A DNA stretch of 64,000 nucleotides from Anaerolineae bacterium (GTDB lineage: Bacteria > Chloroflexota > Anaerolineae > Aggregatilineales > Phototrophicaceae). A model generated the notes under the pieces. That model saw only the letters and a list, made by a program, of their open reading frames with translations, had not been told where the DNA came from and did no database searches. Numbering within the stretch: position 1 is the first letter of the stretch; every line of letters starts with the position of its first letter. This document shows positions 38,634 through 46,718 of this stretch, piece by piece. The translations under genes were made by a program, and so were the position numbers. The stretch is taken from assembly GCA_022825675.1 (NCBI GenBank), contig JAJDWK010000032.1, forward strand, positions 62,001 through 126,000, given 5' to 3'.

Positions 38634-38658
38634 CGCGGGCAAGACACATTTGCCCGCG
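38634..38658 (+). terminator. Hairpin after the ROK gene
   Basis: A 9-bp perfect stem CGCGGGCAA / TTGCCCGCG with a 7-base loop lies directly after the ROK gene and before the histidine kinase gene. No T-tract follows, so intrinsic termination is only possible, not certain. Confidence 0.4.
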
Positions 38659-38677
38659 GGCGTGATAGACTCTAGCC

Positions 38678-40246
38678 ATGTTGATGCGACCGGACCTGCG
38701 TACGCAGCAGCGCAATTTCCTGCTGCAAATTACCCGCGCCATCACCGCGCAGCTTGACCTGGACGAAGTTCTGCGGCGTGTCATACAAGCCTCGCTGGTG
38801 ATGCTGGCGGGCAGGGTCGCCATAATCGCCCTGGACGACAGGCAAGCTGGCGGGTTCACCGTGCGCGCCTACAGCGGCATCGCCGCTGAAGATTTGCCGC
38901 CACTCAACCAAAAGCTGCGAGAGCTTATGCGCCCGCTTGACGAGGGCAGGTTCAGCCGCGAATTTCTCAACAGCAAACTGCGGGAAATCGCCAACTCGAT
39001 AGACAGCGGCTTGGCGCAATCCATCGCGATGCCGCTGGTCTTCGCCAGCAAGCCCCTGGGTTTGCTGATTGTCTTCCGCTCCTATCAGACGGAAATCACA
39101 AGAGAAGACTTAAGCACGCTGCAAAGCTTCGCCGACCAAGCCGCAATCGCCGTCAACAATGCCCAACTCTATGGCGAGCTCAATCGCGAGCATCAGCGGC
39201 TGGAAGCCATCCTCAACAACAGCGGCGATGGCGTCTTTATCCTCGATGCCGAGCAGACGGTGCAGCAGGCAAACCGCGCCTTTGGGCGCATAACTGGCTG
39301 GACCGCCGAAGAAGCGCTGCAACAGCCAATCCAGGATATTCTCGACTGGCAGGCGCTGGACATGCCCGACTTGCAGGCGGCGCTTGCGGCAGGCTGGGCG
39401 CGCCCGGACGCGCCGCTGGAGCCGCTCTATGTGGAAGGCGACTTGCGCCGCCGCGATGGCAGCAGCATCAGCATTGGCATTACTTACGCGCCGCTCTTGG
39501 CGGCGGATGGCAGCTTGGAAAGCATCATCGCCAATGTGCGTGACATCAGCAACTTCCGCATGGCGCAAGAATTGCAATCGGTTTTCATCTCGACAGTGCA
39601 GCACGAGCTGCGCACGCCTATCGCCATTATCAAGGGTTATGCCAGCACTTTGAGCCGCGATGATGTTGACTGGAGCGGCGCAGTGATGCGCAAAAACCTG
39701 GCAATAATTGAAGAAGAAGCCGACCGGCTCACAAATTTGGTTGAGGACTTGCTGACGGCGAGCAAAATCCAGGCGGAGCGCGAACTGCGCCTAAGTATCG
39801 CCGATGCCGATATTAAGGCGCTGGCGACGCAATCCGCCGACAGGCTGAAGAGCCAAACGGACAAACGGATCGAGCTGAGTTTCCCCGAAGCCTTCCCGCT
39901 CATCCAGGGGGACGCCGCGCGGCTGCGCCAGGTTATCGACAATCTGCTGACCAATGCCATCAAGTATTCGCCAGCGGACGCGCCCATAACTGTCGGCGGG
40001 CGCTATACAGAAAAGAGTGTGATCCTCTTCGTGCGCGACAAAGGCGCGGGCATCCCGAAAGATCAAATTGACAAGATCTTTGACCGTTTTTATCGCGTAG
40101 ACAATTCGCTGACGCGGCAAACACAGGGGGCGGGATTGGGCTTGTTCCTGGCAAAGGCGATTATCGAAGCGCACAAGGGCGAAATCTCGGTGAGAAGCCA
40201 GGTGGGGAGCGGCGCCACTTTCTATTTCACCTTGCCGCGGGACTGA
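38678..40246 (+). CDS. Soluble sensor histidine kinase (GAF-PAS-HisKA-HATPase)
   Basis: 522 residues with no membrane helix. An N-terminal GAF domain (about 15-165), a short coiled coil, then a PAS domain (about 175-290; NNSGDGVFILDAEQTVQQAN). The HisKA motif is FISTVQHELRTPIAII with phosphoacceptor His309. The ATPase has NLLTNAIKYSP (N box), VRDKGAGIPKDQIDKIFDRF (G1/F) and GAGLGLFLAKAI (G2). It should sense a cytoplasmic signal. No response regulator is adjacent; the nearest, 11 kb away, lacks its aspartate. It is therefore an orphan kinase in this window. Confidence 0.92.
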   Translation: MLMRPDLRTQQRNFLLQITRAITAQLDLDEVLRRVIQASLVMLAGRVAIIALDDRQAGGFTVRAYSGIAAEDLPPLNQKLRELMRPLDEGRFSREFLNSKLREIANSIDSGLAQSIAMPLVFASKPLGLLIVFRSYQTEITREDLSTLQSFADQAAIAVNNAQLYGELNREHQRLEAILNNSGDGVFILDAEQTVQQANRAFGRITGWTAEEALQQPIQDILDWQALDMPDLQAALAAGWARPDAPLEPLYVEGDLRRRDGSSISIGITYAPLLAADGSLESIIANVRDISNFRMAQELQSVFISTVQHELRTPIAIIKGYASTLSRDDVDWSGAVMRKNLAIIEEEADRLTNLVEDLLTASKIQAERELRLSIADADIKALATQSADRLKSQTDKRIELSFPEAFPLIQGDAARLRQVIDNLLTNAIKYSPADAPITVGGRYTEKSVILFVRDKGAGIPKDQIDKIFDRFYRVDNSLTRQTQGAGLGLFLAKAIIEAHKGEISVRSQVGSGATFYFTLPRD

Positions 40247-40374
40247 GGCAGGGCTGCTGATACGGCGGGAGCCGCGAACAGACTATGGCAATTTCTGGCA
40301 GAAACAGTATGCTTTTGGCGGGTTCTGCTTTAGCAAATCACCGAAAATATGCCAAGAAGACGAAAGAGTACACA

Positions 40375-41808
40375 ATGCGCCCCCTCCCGAAAATGATGAA
40401 AAACATTGCGCTGCTGACGGTTATGGCGCTGGTCTTGAGCCTGAGCTTTAGCGTCTACAGCCAAGACACTGGCGACCCCGTCTCCCAGGCGCTGAAAATA
40501 GCGCGCGCTGCCATCGAAGAAGATCACGGCAGCCGCATAAGCCTGGCGCGCTGGCAATTTTACGAAGACAACTGGGCATCGGATTCCAGCCGCAGCTTGT
40601 ACGGCGCTTTTGGCATAGACAGCTGCACCGACTCAATTCCCTTCGCGCAGAAGCGCTCGAATGTGCTCTTCGGCTGGACATTTACGCTGAGTGACCGCTC
40701 GGGCGCGCAATATCAGGCGCGTGTCAGCTATGACCTGGCGGAGTCGGTAGTATGTGACGAAGCGCTGGTGCCGCCGCAATATGCGCCACCGCCGACAGCG
40801 TCGACTGCAACTGGCGCTTCCGCGGAGGAACAAGCGCCCGCCGTCCCGCTCGCGCCCGCCAACGCTGGTCCCGCCGGTTTCGCCTTGGGCGGGCATGTGC
40901 TGCATTTGAGCAGCGATATCGCGGCGCAAATGCGCAGCGCCGGCATGACCTGGGTAAAGAAGCAGGTGCGTTATGAAGATGGCGCAGGCGCGGCGATTGG
41001 CGTCATCAACAACGCCAAGGCAAACGGCTTCCGCGTTCTGCTGGGAACTGTCGGCAATAAAGCCGCGCTGGGCGCCAATTTTGATGGCTATGTCGCCGGC
41101 TTTGCGAATTATCTGGCGGAGCTGGCGCGTAACGGCGCGGACGCTATCGAAGTCTGGAACGAGCCGAACCTGGACCGCGAATGGCCCGCGGGGCAGATTA
41201 ATGGCGGCACCTATACGCGGATGCTGCAAGCGGCGTATCAGGCGATAAAAGCTGCCAACCCGGCGACTTGGGTCGTCAGCGGCGCGCCCGCCCCCACTGG
41301 TTTCTTCGCTGGCGGCTGCCAGGCGGCAGGCTGCAATGACGATGTTTTCATGCAGCAGATGGCGCAGGCGGGCGCCGCCCAATATATGGACTGCCTGGGG
41401 CTGCACTATAACGAAGGCGTGCTAAGCCCGACGCGCAATAGTGGCGACCCGCGCGGAAGCTACCCAACGCGCTACTTCAACTCCATGCTTTACCGCGGCG
41501 CGCAGTCCTTCCCCAACAGCAAAATCTGCTGGACGGAACTGGGTTATTTGAGCGGGGAAGGCATGCCAGGGGCGATCCCCGCTGGCTTCGACTGGACGCC
41601 GAACGATCCGGTTACAGTCGCGGAGCAGGCGCAGTGGCTGGCGGAAGCGGCGACTTTGTCGCGGAATTCCGGGCGCGTCCCTTTGATGATTGTGTGGAAT
41701 GTCAACTTCACCGCCTGGGGCAGCGACCCGCAAGCGGGCTATGCCATGCTGCGTCCCGGCGGCAGTTGCCCGGCATGCGGCAGCTTGCGCGCCGCGATGG
41801 GCGGCTAA
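40375..41808 (+). CDS. Secreted clan A-type glycoside hydrolase-like protein
   Basis: 477 residues from ATG 40375; the longer frame from 40285 is less likely because this ATG gives a proper signal peptide (basic residues, then LLTVMALVLSLSFSVYS). A small N-terminal domain (about 30-145) and a P/A-rich linker precede a TIM-barrel-like region from about 165. The proton-donor motif is EVWNEPNLD with Glu263, and the likely nucleophile is Glu388 in CWTELGYLSG, the spacing and context of retaining clan GH-A enzymes (GH5/GH39-like). Six or more cysteines are in the exported part. The substrate is unknown. It converges on the lectin-like gene across a strong hairpin. Confidence 0.75.
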   Translation: MRPLPKMMKNIALLTVMALVLSLSFSVYSQDTGDPVSQALKIARAAIEEDHGSRISLARWQFYEDNWASDSSRSLYGAFGIDSCTDSIPFAQKRSNVLFGWTFTLSDRSGAQYQARVSYDLAESVVCDEALVPPQYAPPPTASTATGASAEEQAPAVPLAPANAGPAGFALGGHVLHLSSDIAAQMRSAGMTWVKKQVRYEDGAGAAIGVINNAKANGFRVLLGTVGNKAALGANFDGYVAGFANYLAELARNGADAIEVWNEPNLDREWPAGQINGGTYTRMLQAAYQAIKAANPATWVVSGAPAPTGFFAGGCQAAGCNDDVFMQQMAQAGAAQYMDCLGLHYNEGVLSPTRNSGDPRGSYPTRYFNSMLYRGAQSFPNSKICWTELGYLSGEGMPGAIPAGFDWTPNDPVTVAEQAQWLAEAATLSRNSGRVPLMIVWNVNFTAWGSDPQAGYAMLRPGGSCPACGSLRAAMGG

Positions 41809-41827
41809 GTGGGTCGCCCGTGAGGCA

Positions 41828-41858
41828 GGCAGGGGCTTTTCTTTGAAACGCCCCTGCC
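41828..41858. terminator. Bidirectional hairpin between convergent genes
   Basis: A 9-bp perfect stem GGCAGGGGC / GCCCCTGCC continues inward after one mismatch with TTTC / GAAA and a 3-base loop. It occupies the 69-base gap between two convergent genes, so it can serve both strands. A clear T-tract is lacking. Confidence 0.6.
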
Positions 41859-41877
41859 ACATTCGTCACGGAAACAT

Positions 41878-43401
41878 TCAGTTATCGCGGCTCATCAGCC
41901 AGAGGTCGCTATAGCCGCACTCAGAAAAGGCGGTCTCATAATTGACCGCGGCGATGCCGATGCCGCCCGCGCCCTGCTGATAGGGCATGCTGCCGGCATA
42001 TACTTCGTCTACATAATAATGCAGGGTTTCGCCCTGCAAAATCACCAGCAGATAATGAGCGCCATCGGCGATGGGGGCGCGTTTTGTATAGATGCCGGGC
42101 GCGAAGCCAGCCGCCGAGCGCCGTGAAACGCCCAAATCGCCCTCGCGCGTAAAATACGCCAGTGTATAGTCCTCGGCACTGGTGCGGTGGAAGACCAAGC
42201 CACAGCCGCCATTGGCATCAGCTTGAATCCGAGAATTCACTGATACGCCGATGGCAATCAATTCGAAGGCGCGCTCTTGCGCCAGGGCGATTGTGGTCAC
42301 GCCCGCGTCGGCATAGCGCACCAAGCTTTCGTTGACAGTAAAGGCGATTTCGCTCTTGGCTGGCAGAAGCTGCTGCCGCGTCAGCACATTTGTCATGAGA
42401 TATAAGCGCCGCGCCAACAGGCTTTGGGGAAAAACTACCGTGCCATCAACCCGCGTCGGCACTGTGAGCAGCGCCTCGCGCACGGCGAAGGATATCGTCC
42501 CGCCGGCATATTCGTTCGAGCGCATGGCGATGCCAAGCCCGCCGCGCTCAGCCGCCACTTCGCCCGCCGTCGAGCCGACAACTTGCCCGTTGTACACCAC
42601 ATCAAAATGCCCGCCGCTGGCAAGGATGCCCAGTCGGAAGCTGGTCTCCCCGGGCACAATCGCCGGGTGCGTCGACCAATCGCGCACATCAGTGACGATA
42701 TCGCCATTCACCCGCTCTATCGTCCAAAATCCCTGATTGCTGAGCAAGAGGCGATGGTAGCGGTCAGGCGCGAAATAGCGGAAGACCAGCCCGACCTGCC
42801 AGGACGCGGTCGCCGAGACGGACTCGAATGCCGCCTCAAAATAAACATCCTCCTCCAATGGCAGATGCAAGCCCAGGATGATGGCGGTACGGGCGGCGCC
42901 AGTCATCTCGACAGCGAACAAACTGGAATCGGACAAATGCACAACGGCGTCGCTGAAGACGACCTCCCAGTTTGAATTGTCCATTACCGTGTCGCGCTCC
43001 GCCAGCACATCATAGCCCGGCAGCACATGCAGCCGATAGTCGCCGCCGCTGCCGCCCACCCCATCCACGACAATTGTATAGGTCGCCGATTCGGGGATTA
43101 AAAATGCCTGTAGCGCCGCATCGCGGCTGTCCGGGAAGTTATAGTCGTCATTCTCGATGACCAGCGCGCCGGCAGTGTCATAGATTTGCAAGCGCGGGTC
43201 CAGGGTCTCGCCAAGAGCTTCGACGCGAAATGACACCAAAGTCCATTCCAGGGCGAAGAAAGCGTAGCGATGCGCCGCGCCCGCGTCCAGCTTGGCATCC
43301 ACAATTGAGCCGAGCTGCAGGGCGGTGTCTTGCGCGCTTAGAGGGAAAATACAGAATACAAACAGCATGACCCCGAGAGCGCGTCTGCAGGCGCGTGTCA
43401 T
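41878..43401 (-). CDS. Secreted protein with PPC-like and repeated lectin-like beta-sandwich domains
   Basis: 507 residues. Signal peptide at 1-24 (LGVMLFVFCIFPLSAQ). Residues about 25-130 look like a bacterial pre-peptidase C-terminal (PPC) domain: GSIVDAKLDAGAAHRYAFFA and then DPRLQIYDTAGALVIENDDY and YTIVVDGVGGSGGDYRLHV. Two laminin-G/DUF1080-like sandwiches follow (about 140-310 and 320-500), with the repeated pattern GLVFRYFAPDRYHRLLL ... GLGIAMRSNEYAGG and GLVFHRTSAEDYTLAYF ... GIGIAAVNYETAF. No catalytic site is seen. Probably a carbohydrate-binding or adhesion protein. Its ATG overlaps the stop of the PH-domain gene by 4 bases (ATGA). Confidence 0.7.
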   Translation of the reverse strand: MTRACRRALGVMLFVFCIFPLSAQDTALQLGSIVDAKLDAGAAHRYAFFALEWTLVSFRVEALGETLDPRLQIYDTAGALVIENDDYNFPDSRDAALQAFLIPESATYTIVVDGVGGSGGDYRLHVLPGYDVLAERDTVMDNSNWEVVFSDAVVHLSDSSLFAVEMTGAARTAIILGLHLPLEEDVYFEAAFESVSATASWQVGLVFRYFAPDRYHRLLLSNQGFWTIERVNGDIVTDVRDWSTHPAIVPGETSFRLGILASGGHFDVVYNGQVVGSTAGEVAAERGGLGIAMRSNEYAGGTISFAVREALLTVPTRVDGTVVFPQSLLARRLYLMTNVLTRQQLLPAKSEIAFTVNESLVRYADAGVTTIALAQERAFELIAIGVSVNSRIQADANGGCGLVFHRTSAEDYTLAYFTREGDLGVSRRSAAGFAPGIYTKRAPIADGAHYLLVILQGETLHYYVDEVYAGSMPYQQGAGGIGIAAVNYETAFSECGYSDLWLMSRDN

Positions 43402-44075
43402 TTGTCCTTAGGCATCCAGGTTGTATAGGTGTCGGCGAGATAATCCAGATAGGCATGATAATCTTGTAAGGACATTTCGGCACCAAGTTCGCCGCGATGG
43501 AACTCCGCCTGGGCGATGCGGCGGATGCTGCCCGCTTCTTTGAGATCGCGCGCGTCCTCGCCTTTGCCCTTTTTTTTGCGTTGGAATTTGGTGGACAAGC
43601 GCGAAAGCGGCAGCGCCTCAAAATCTTCTGGCGAGGCGATGCTATAGCTGATGATATAATCGCCGTCCTGCTCCAGCGCATTCGCCACCACATACCAGCC
43701 CTTGGGGACGCGCGGGTGGCGCTTGGCTTCGAAATGCCAGAGCAGCAGGTTGACATTCGCCGCGGCATCAATTTCGCCTTGCACGGTGCCAGCTTTGATG
43801 AGCACAATCATGTCATCTATAAACTGGATAGCGCGGTTGCTGGGCCAATAGCGCTTCGCCAAATGGTCGGCCGCATAGGTCAAGGCGATGGCGAGGGCGA
43901 GGGCAGCGCCAATCGTGATTAAGCCGCTGTTGGGCAGGATGGTGTTGAGTATCAAATAGCCCGCCACCGCGCTTATCAAGAAGGTGACGCAGCCGAGAAT
44001 GCGCACGCCAGAGTGTTCGCTGTCCACCTGGAATACGAGGTCGGGCGCTTGGTCTGGCGCATTAAGCATTTGCAT
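43398..44075 (-). CDS. Two-helix membrane protein with PH-like domain
   Basis: 225 residues from ATG 44075, preceded by GAGGGGGG; the longer frame is rejected because the extra N-terminus is unconserved and runs through a promoter. Two membrane helices at about 26-60 (GCVTFLISAVAGYLILNTIL) are followed by a soluble domain that resembles bacterial PH (DUF304-type) domains by its strands IQFIDDMIVLIKAG and GDYIISYSIASPEDFEAL. A basic K-rich turn (RKKKGKG) and a helical C-terminus follow. It is translationally coupled to the secreted lectin-like protein, so the two may act together at the membrane. PH assignment is by secondary structure feel only. Confidence 0.55.
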   Translation of the reverse strand: MQMLNAPDQAPDLVFQVDSEHSGVRILGCVTFLISAVAGYLILNTILPNSGLITIGAALALAIALTYAADHLAKRYWPSNRAIQFIDDMIVLIKAGTVQGEIDAAANVNLLLWHFEAKRHPRVPKGWYVVANALEQDGDYIISYSIASPEDFEALPLSRLSTKFQRKKKGKGEDARDLKEAGSIRRIAQAEFHRGELGAEMSLQDYHAYLDYLADTYTTWMPKDK

Positions 44076-44120
44076 TGTGCGTCCCCCCTCGGCGCGATAA
44101 TCGCGATACTCTAGCTCAAG

Positions 44121-44148
44121 ATAATAACCGAAACGGCAGAACTTGCAA
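44121..44148 (-). promoter_or_regulatory. Promoter of the PH-domain / secreted protein operon
   Basis: On the minus strand a -35 element TTGCAA (44143-44148), a 16-base spacer and a -10 element TATTAT (44121-44126) are present, about 45 bases before the ATG at 44075. The gap also carries the start region of the small membrane protein on the other strand. Confidence 0.5.
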
Positions 44149-44200
44149 TGGCGCTGCCGAGAGCGCATGCTAGTAATGTGGCAAATAGGGGGTGCTTCCA

Positions 44201-44464
44201 GTGATAGCGGCAATGTGCTTCGGCAGCGTATTTGGCTTGCCCTTCATCGCCTGTGGCATCATTCTGATAGCTGACCGCGACCGCACCTGGCGGCGGAAAT
44301 CGCAACGCTCGACCAGCGCGTCCGCGCCGCAGCGAACAGCCGCTTGGGACCGGCGTCAGATTTTCTACGGGCTCCTGCTGATTCTGCTCGGCTCTGTGAT
44401 ATTCGGCGCATTGGCTGCCTTCAACTATTTCGCGCAGAGCATAGCGCCCGCCGCGCCCTTTTGA
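44201..44464 (+). CDS. Small two-helix membrane protein, unknown
   Basis: 87 residues from GTG 44201, preceded by AGGGGG at about 8 bases. Two hydrophobic helices (about 2-24, AAMCFGSVFGLPFIACGIIL; and about 54-77, IFYGLLLILLGSVIFGALAA) flank a basic cytoplasmic loop of 30 residues. No motif is recognised. It sits between divergent and convergent neighbours in an otherwise unassigned 400-base gap. The regular helix-loop-helix pattern and the ribosome site support a real gene. Confidence 0.55.
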   Translation: MIAAMCFGSVFGLPFIACGIILIADRDRTWRRKSQRSTSASAPQRTAAWDRRQIFYGLLLILLGSVIFGALAAFNYFAQSIAPAAPF

Positions 44465-44487
44465 GCGCTGACCAGCCGCCAGCCGAT

Positions 44488-45216
44488 TCAGGGAAAGCGC
44501 CGCCACCAAATGCCGGTGCATTGCGGCAGGAGTGTCATGCCAGCGGCAAGCCAGGTATTTGTCAGCGATTCGCTAAAAACGCCGCGCAGCAAATCACGGG
44601 CTTCCTGAGGCGTGGCGAATTGATAATCAGAACGGACCCAGCGGAAATCGAAGCCGCAGCTTTCCTGCCAATAGTGATAGAGCAGTTTTAAGCGGCGGTT
44701 GGGAATGCGCGGGCGGCGGGTGCCAGTGCCCATGGTTTCTAGCAATATGGCGACGCCGCCCGGCTTCAACACGCGCGCCATCTCTTTGAGCATGCCATCG
44801 ATGCGCTCGCGCCAATCTTCGGGATGCCATGCCATCACATGGTTGAAGCTCCAGCCTTCCAAAGCCAAATCGGCGCAGTTTGCCGCCACTGGCATAAGCA
44901 GATTGTCCCCAGCCGCCAGCGTCCAGTTGCTCGTGCCGGTCGCGGTCAAATTGTCCCGCGCCAGCGCCAGCATGGCGGGCTCGATATCAAAGGCGGCGAT
45001 GCGCTCGGCAAGAACTGTCAGCAGCCGCGTCAGCCGCCCGGTGCCAGCGCCAAATTCCACAATGCTTAAGCCATGCAAAGGCTGGATAGCGTTGAGCGCG
45101 GCGAAGACATTGCCCTGATAATCCTCCCGCGCGACCAAGCGGTCATAAGCGGCTGCATTACGGCGGTAGACATCTTTGAATTCGTCCGACTTGGGGAAGC
45201 GATTGGATGGCTCCAC
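44488..45216 (-). CDS. Class I SAM-dependent methyltransferase
   Basis: 242 residues. Motif I is SIVEFGAGTGRLTRLL near 51-66, the acidic end of strand 2 is AAFDIEP, then AAGDNLLMPV (motif II) and a post-motif MARVLKPGGVAILLETMG near 150. The N-terminus (DVYRRNAAAYDRLVAREDYQ) resembles UbiE/Methyltransf_11 proteins. The substrate cannot be told. It follows the hexomutase gene with 20 bases between them on the same strand and is probably the last gene of that unit. Confidence 0.88.
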   Translation of the reverse strand: MEPSNRFPKSDEFKDVYRRNAAAYDRLVAREDYQGNVFAALNAIQPLHGLSIVEFGAGTGRLTRLLTVLAERIAAFDIEPAMLALARDNLTATGTSNWTLAAGDNLLMPVAANCADLALEGWSFNHVMAWHPEDWRERIDGMLKEMARVLKPGGVAILLETMGTGTRRPRIPNRRLKLLYHYWQESCGFDFRWVRSDYQFATPQEARDLLRGVFSESLTNTWLAAGMTLLPQCTGIWWRRFP

Positions 45217-45236
45217 AGGGTTACGCCCGCGCCCAG

Positions 45237-46652
45237 CTAGCAGAAACTTTGATATACCGCGTCAAACCTTGTCTGGTCAATCTGCTTATAGTCACTCAAA
45301 AGCGCCTTGAAAACCCGCATATAGTCCACAATTTGCGCTCTTGTATAGGCTTCAAAACGCAGCGTGACCGCCGGCTGGGTATTGCTGGCGCGCACCAGCC
45401 CCCAGCCATTCTCGAAGAGGACGCGGGCGCCATCGACCGTGACGACTTCGTAGGTAGCTTGCAGCTGCGCCGTCATCTCGGCGATCATTTTGAATTTCAG
45501 GTCATCAGGCGCGGACAAGACGATCTCGGGCGTTGCCACCAATTTGGGAATCTCATCAAAAATCTCGGCGACTGTTTGCGGCGAATTGCTGAAGATTTCC
45601 AACGCCTTTAATGCCACCAGCGGCGCGTCATCAAAACCATAATAGTCTTCGCCGATGAACAAATGGCCGCTTACTTCGCCGCCGAGGAGCGAGCCGATTT
45701 CGCTCATCTTCTGCTTCATCAAGCTGTGGCCCGATTTCCACATCACCGGCTCGCCGCCGAATCGCTTGATTTCGTCGGGCAGCGCTTGCGATGCCTTGAC
45801 ATCAAAGACGATGGGCGTATTCGGGTGGCGGCTGAGAAGATCGCGCGCCAAAAGCGCCAGCAGGCGGTCGGCAGCGATATGATTGCCGCGATTGTCAATG
45901 AAGCCGCAGCGGTCGCTATCGCCATCAAAAGCCAAGCCCAGGTCCGCATCCAACTCAAGCACCTTGGCTTCCAAATCGCGCGTCATCTCGGGGTCTTCCG
46001 GGTTGGGCAGGTGGTTGGGGAAAGTGCCGTCCGGCTCACAATACAGGCAGTGCAAATCAAGCCCCAAGGCGCGCAATACCGGCGGCAGATAGCTGCCGGA
46101 CAAGCCGTTGCCGGCATCCAGCACGACCGTCATGCGCTTCGCCAGCGACACCTTGCTTTGGATTGTCGCCATGTGCCGCTGTATCAGCTGCGGGTCTTCT
46201 TCGACAGCTGCCCGCCCCTGGGCGAAGCCGCTCGCGTCGATGATATTCAGCAGCTCTTGAATTTGCTCGCCAGCCAGCGCCAGCTTGCCGTATGCCATCT
46301 TGATGCCGTTGTAGCGCGTGTCGAGATGGCTGCCGGTTATCATCACGCCCGCGCCCGCGCCCTCGAAAGAAGCGGAGGCAAAATACACAGTCGGCGTTAA
46401 TACCTCGCCGATATCGGTGACCGGCAGCCCGGTAGCAGCCAAGCCGTCGATGACGGCGGCTTTTAGAGGCGCTGATGTCAGGCGATTGTCAGAGCCGACA
46501 AAAACGCGCTCGGTGCCGAACTGCCGCGGCAAATATGTGCCGAGCGCCTTGCCAACCTGCCGCGCCACCGCCGGCGTCAACTGTGGCGCGGCACCAGCGG
46601 CAGTGCCGCGGATATCGTATTTGCGAAATATAGAGCGATCAAGCTCAGTCAT
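45237..46652 (-). CDS. Phosphomannomutase / phosphoglucomutase family
   Basis: 471 residues, alpha-D-phosphohexomutase fold with four domains. IFRKYDIRGTA near residue 8 is the first signature. The phosphoserine loop is MITGSHLDTRYNGIKM, with the Ser near 107; the usual following N-P is L-D here. The Mg-binding loop is LAFDGDSDRCGF near 240. The sugar loop is GGEVSGHLF near 325, and the phosphate-binding loop is RASNTQPAVTLRFEA near 433. It converts mannose-6-P or glucose-6-P to the 1-phosphate for sugar nucleotide synthesis, which would feed the window's glycan genes. Confidence 0.9.
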   Translation of the reverse strand: MTELDRSIFRKYDIRGTAAGAAPQLTPAVARQVGKALGTYLPRQFGTERVFVGSDNRLTSAPLKAAVIDGLAATGLPVTDIGEVLTPTVYFASASFEGAGAGVMITGSHLDTRYNGIKMAYGKLALAGEQIQELLNIIDASGFAQGRAAVEEDPQLIQRHMATIQSKVSLAKRMTVVLDAGNGLSGSYLPPVLRALGLDLHCLYCEPDGTFPNHLPNPEDPEMTRDLEAKVLELDADLGLAFDGDSDRCGFIDNRGNHIAADRLLALLARDLLSRHPNTPIVFDVKASQALPDEIKRFGGEPVMWKSGHSLMKQKMSEIGSLLGGEVSGHLFIGEDYYGFDDAPLVALKALEIFSNSPQTVAEIFDEIPKLVATPEIVLSAPDDLKFKMIAEMTAQLQATYEVVTVDGARVLFENGWGLVRASNTQPAVTLRFEAYTRAQIVDYMRVFKALLSDYKQIDQTRFDAVYQSFC

Positions 46653-46718
46653 TGTCTCCTCATTTCCCGTGCCGGCTGCATGGCGCGGCAGCGCCCGCCG
46701 CGATTGCTGTCCTGGCGC

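Noticed and set aside
45237..46652. Loss of function in the phosphohexomutase because ITASHNP reads ITGSHLD
   Set aside because: The phosphoserine and the Mg-binding DGDSDR are intact and variants of the loop occur in the superfamily, so I treat it as an active enzyme.
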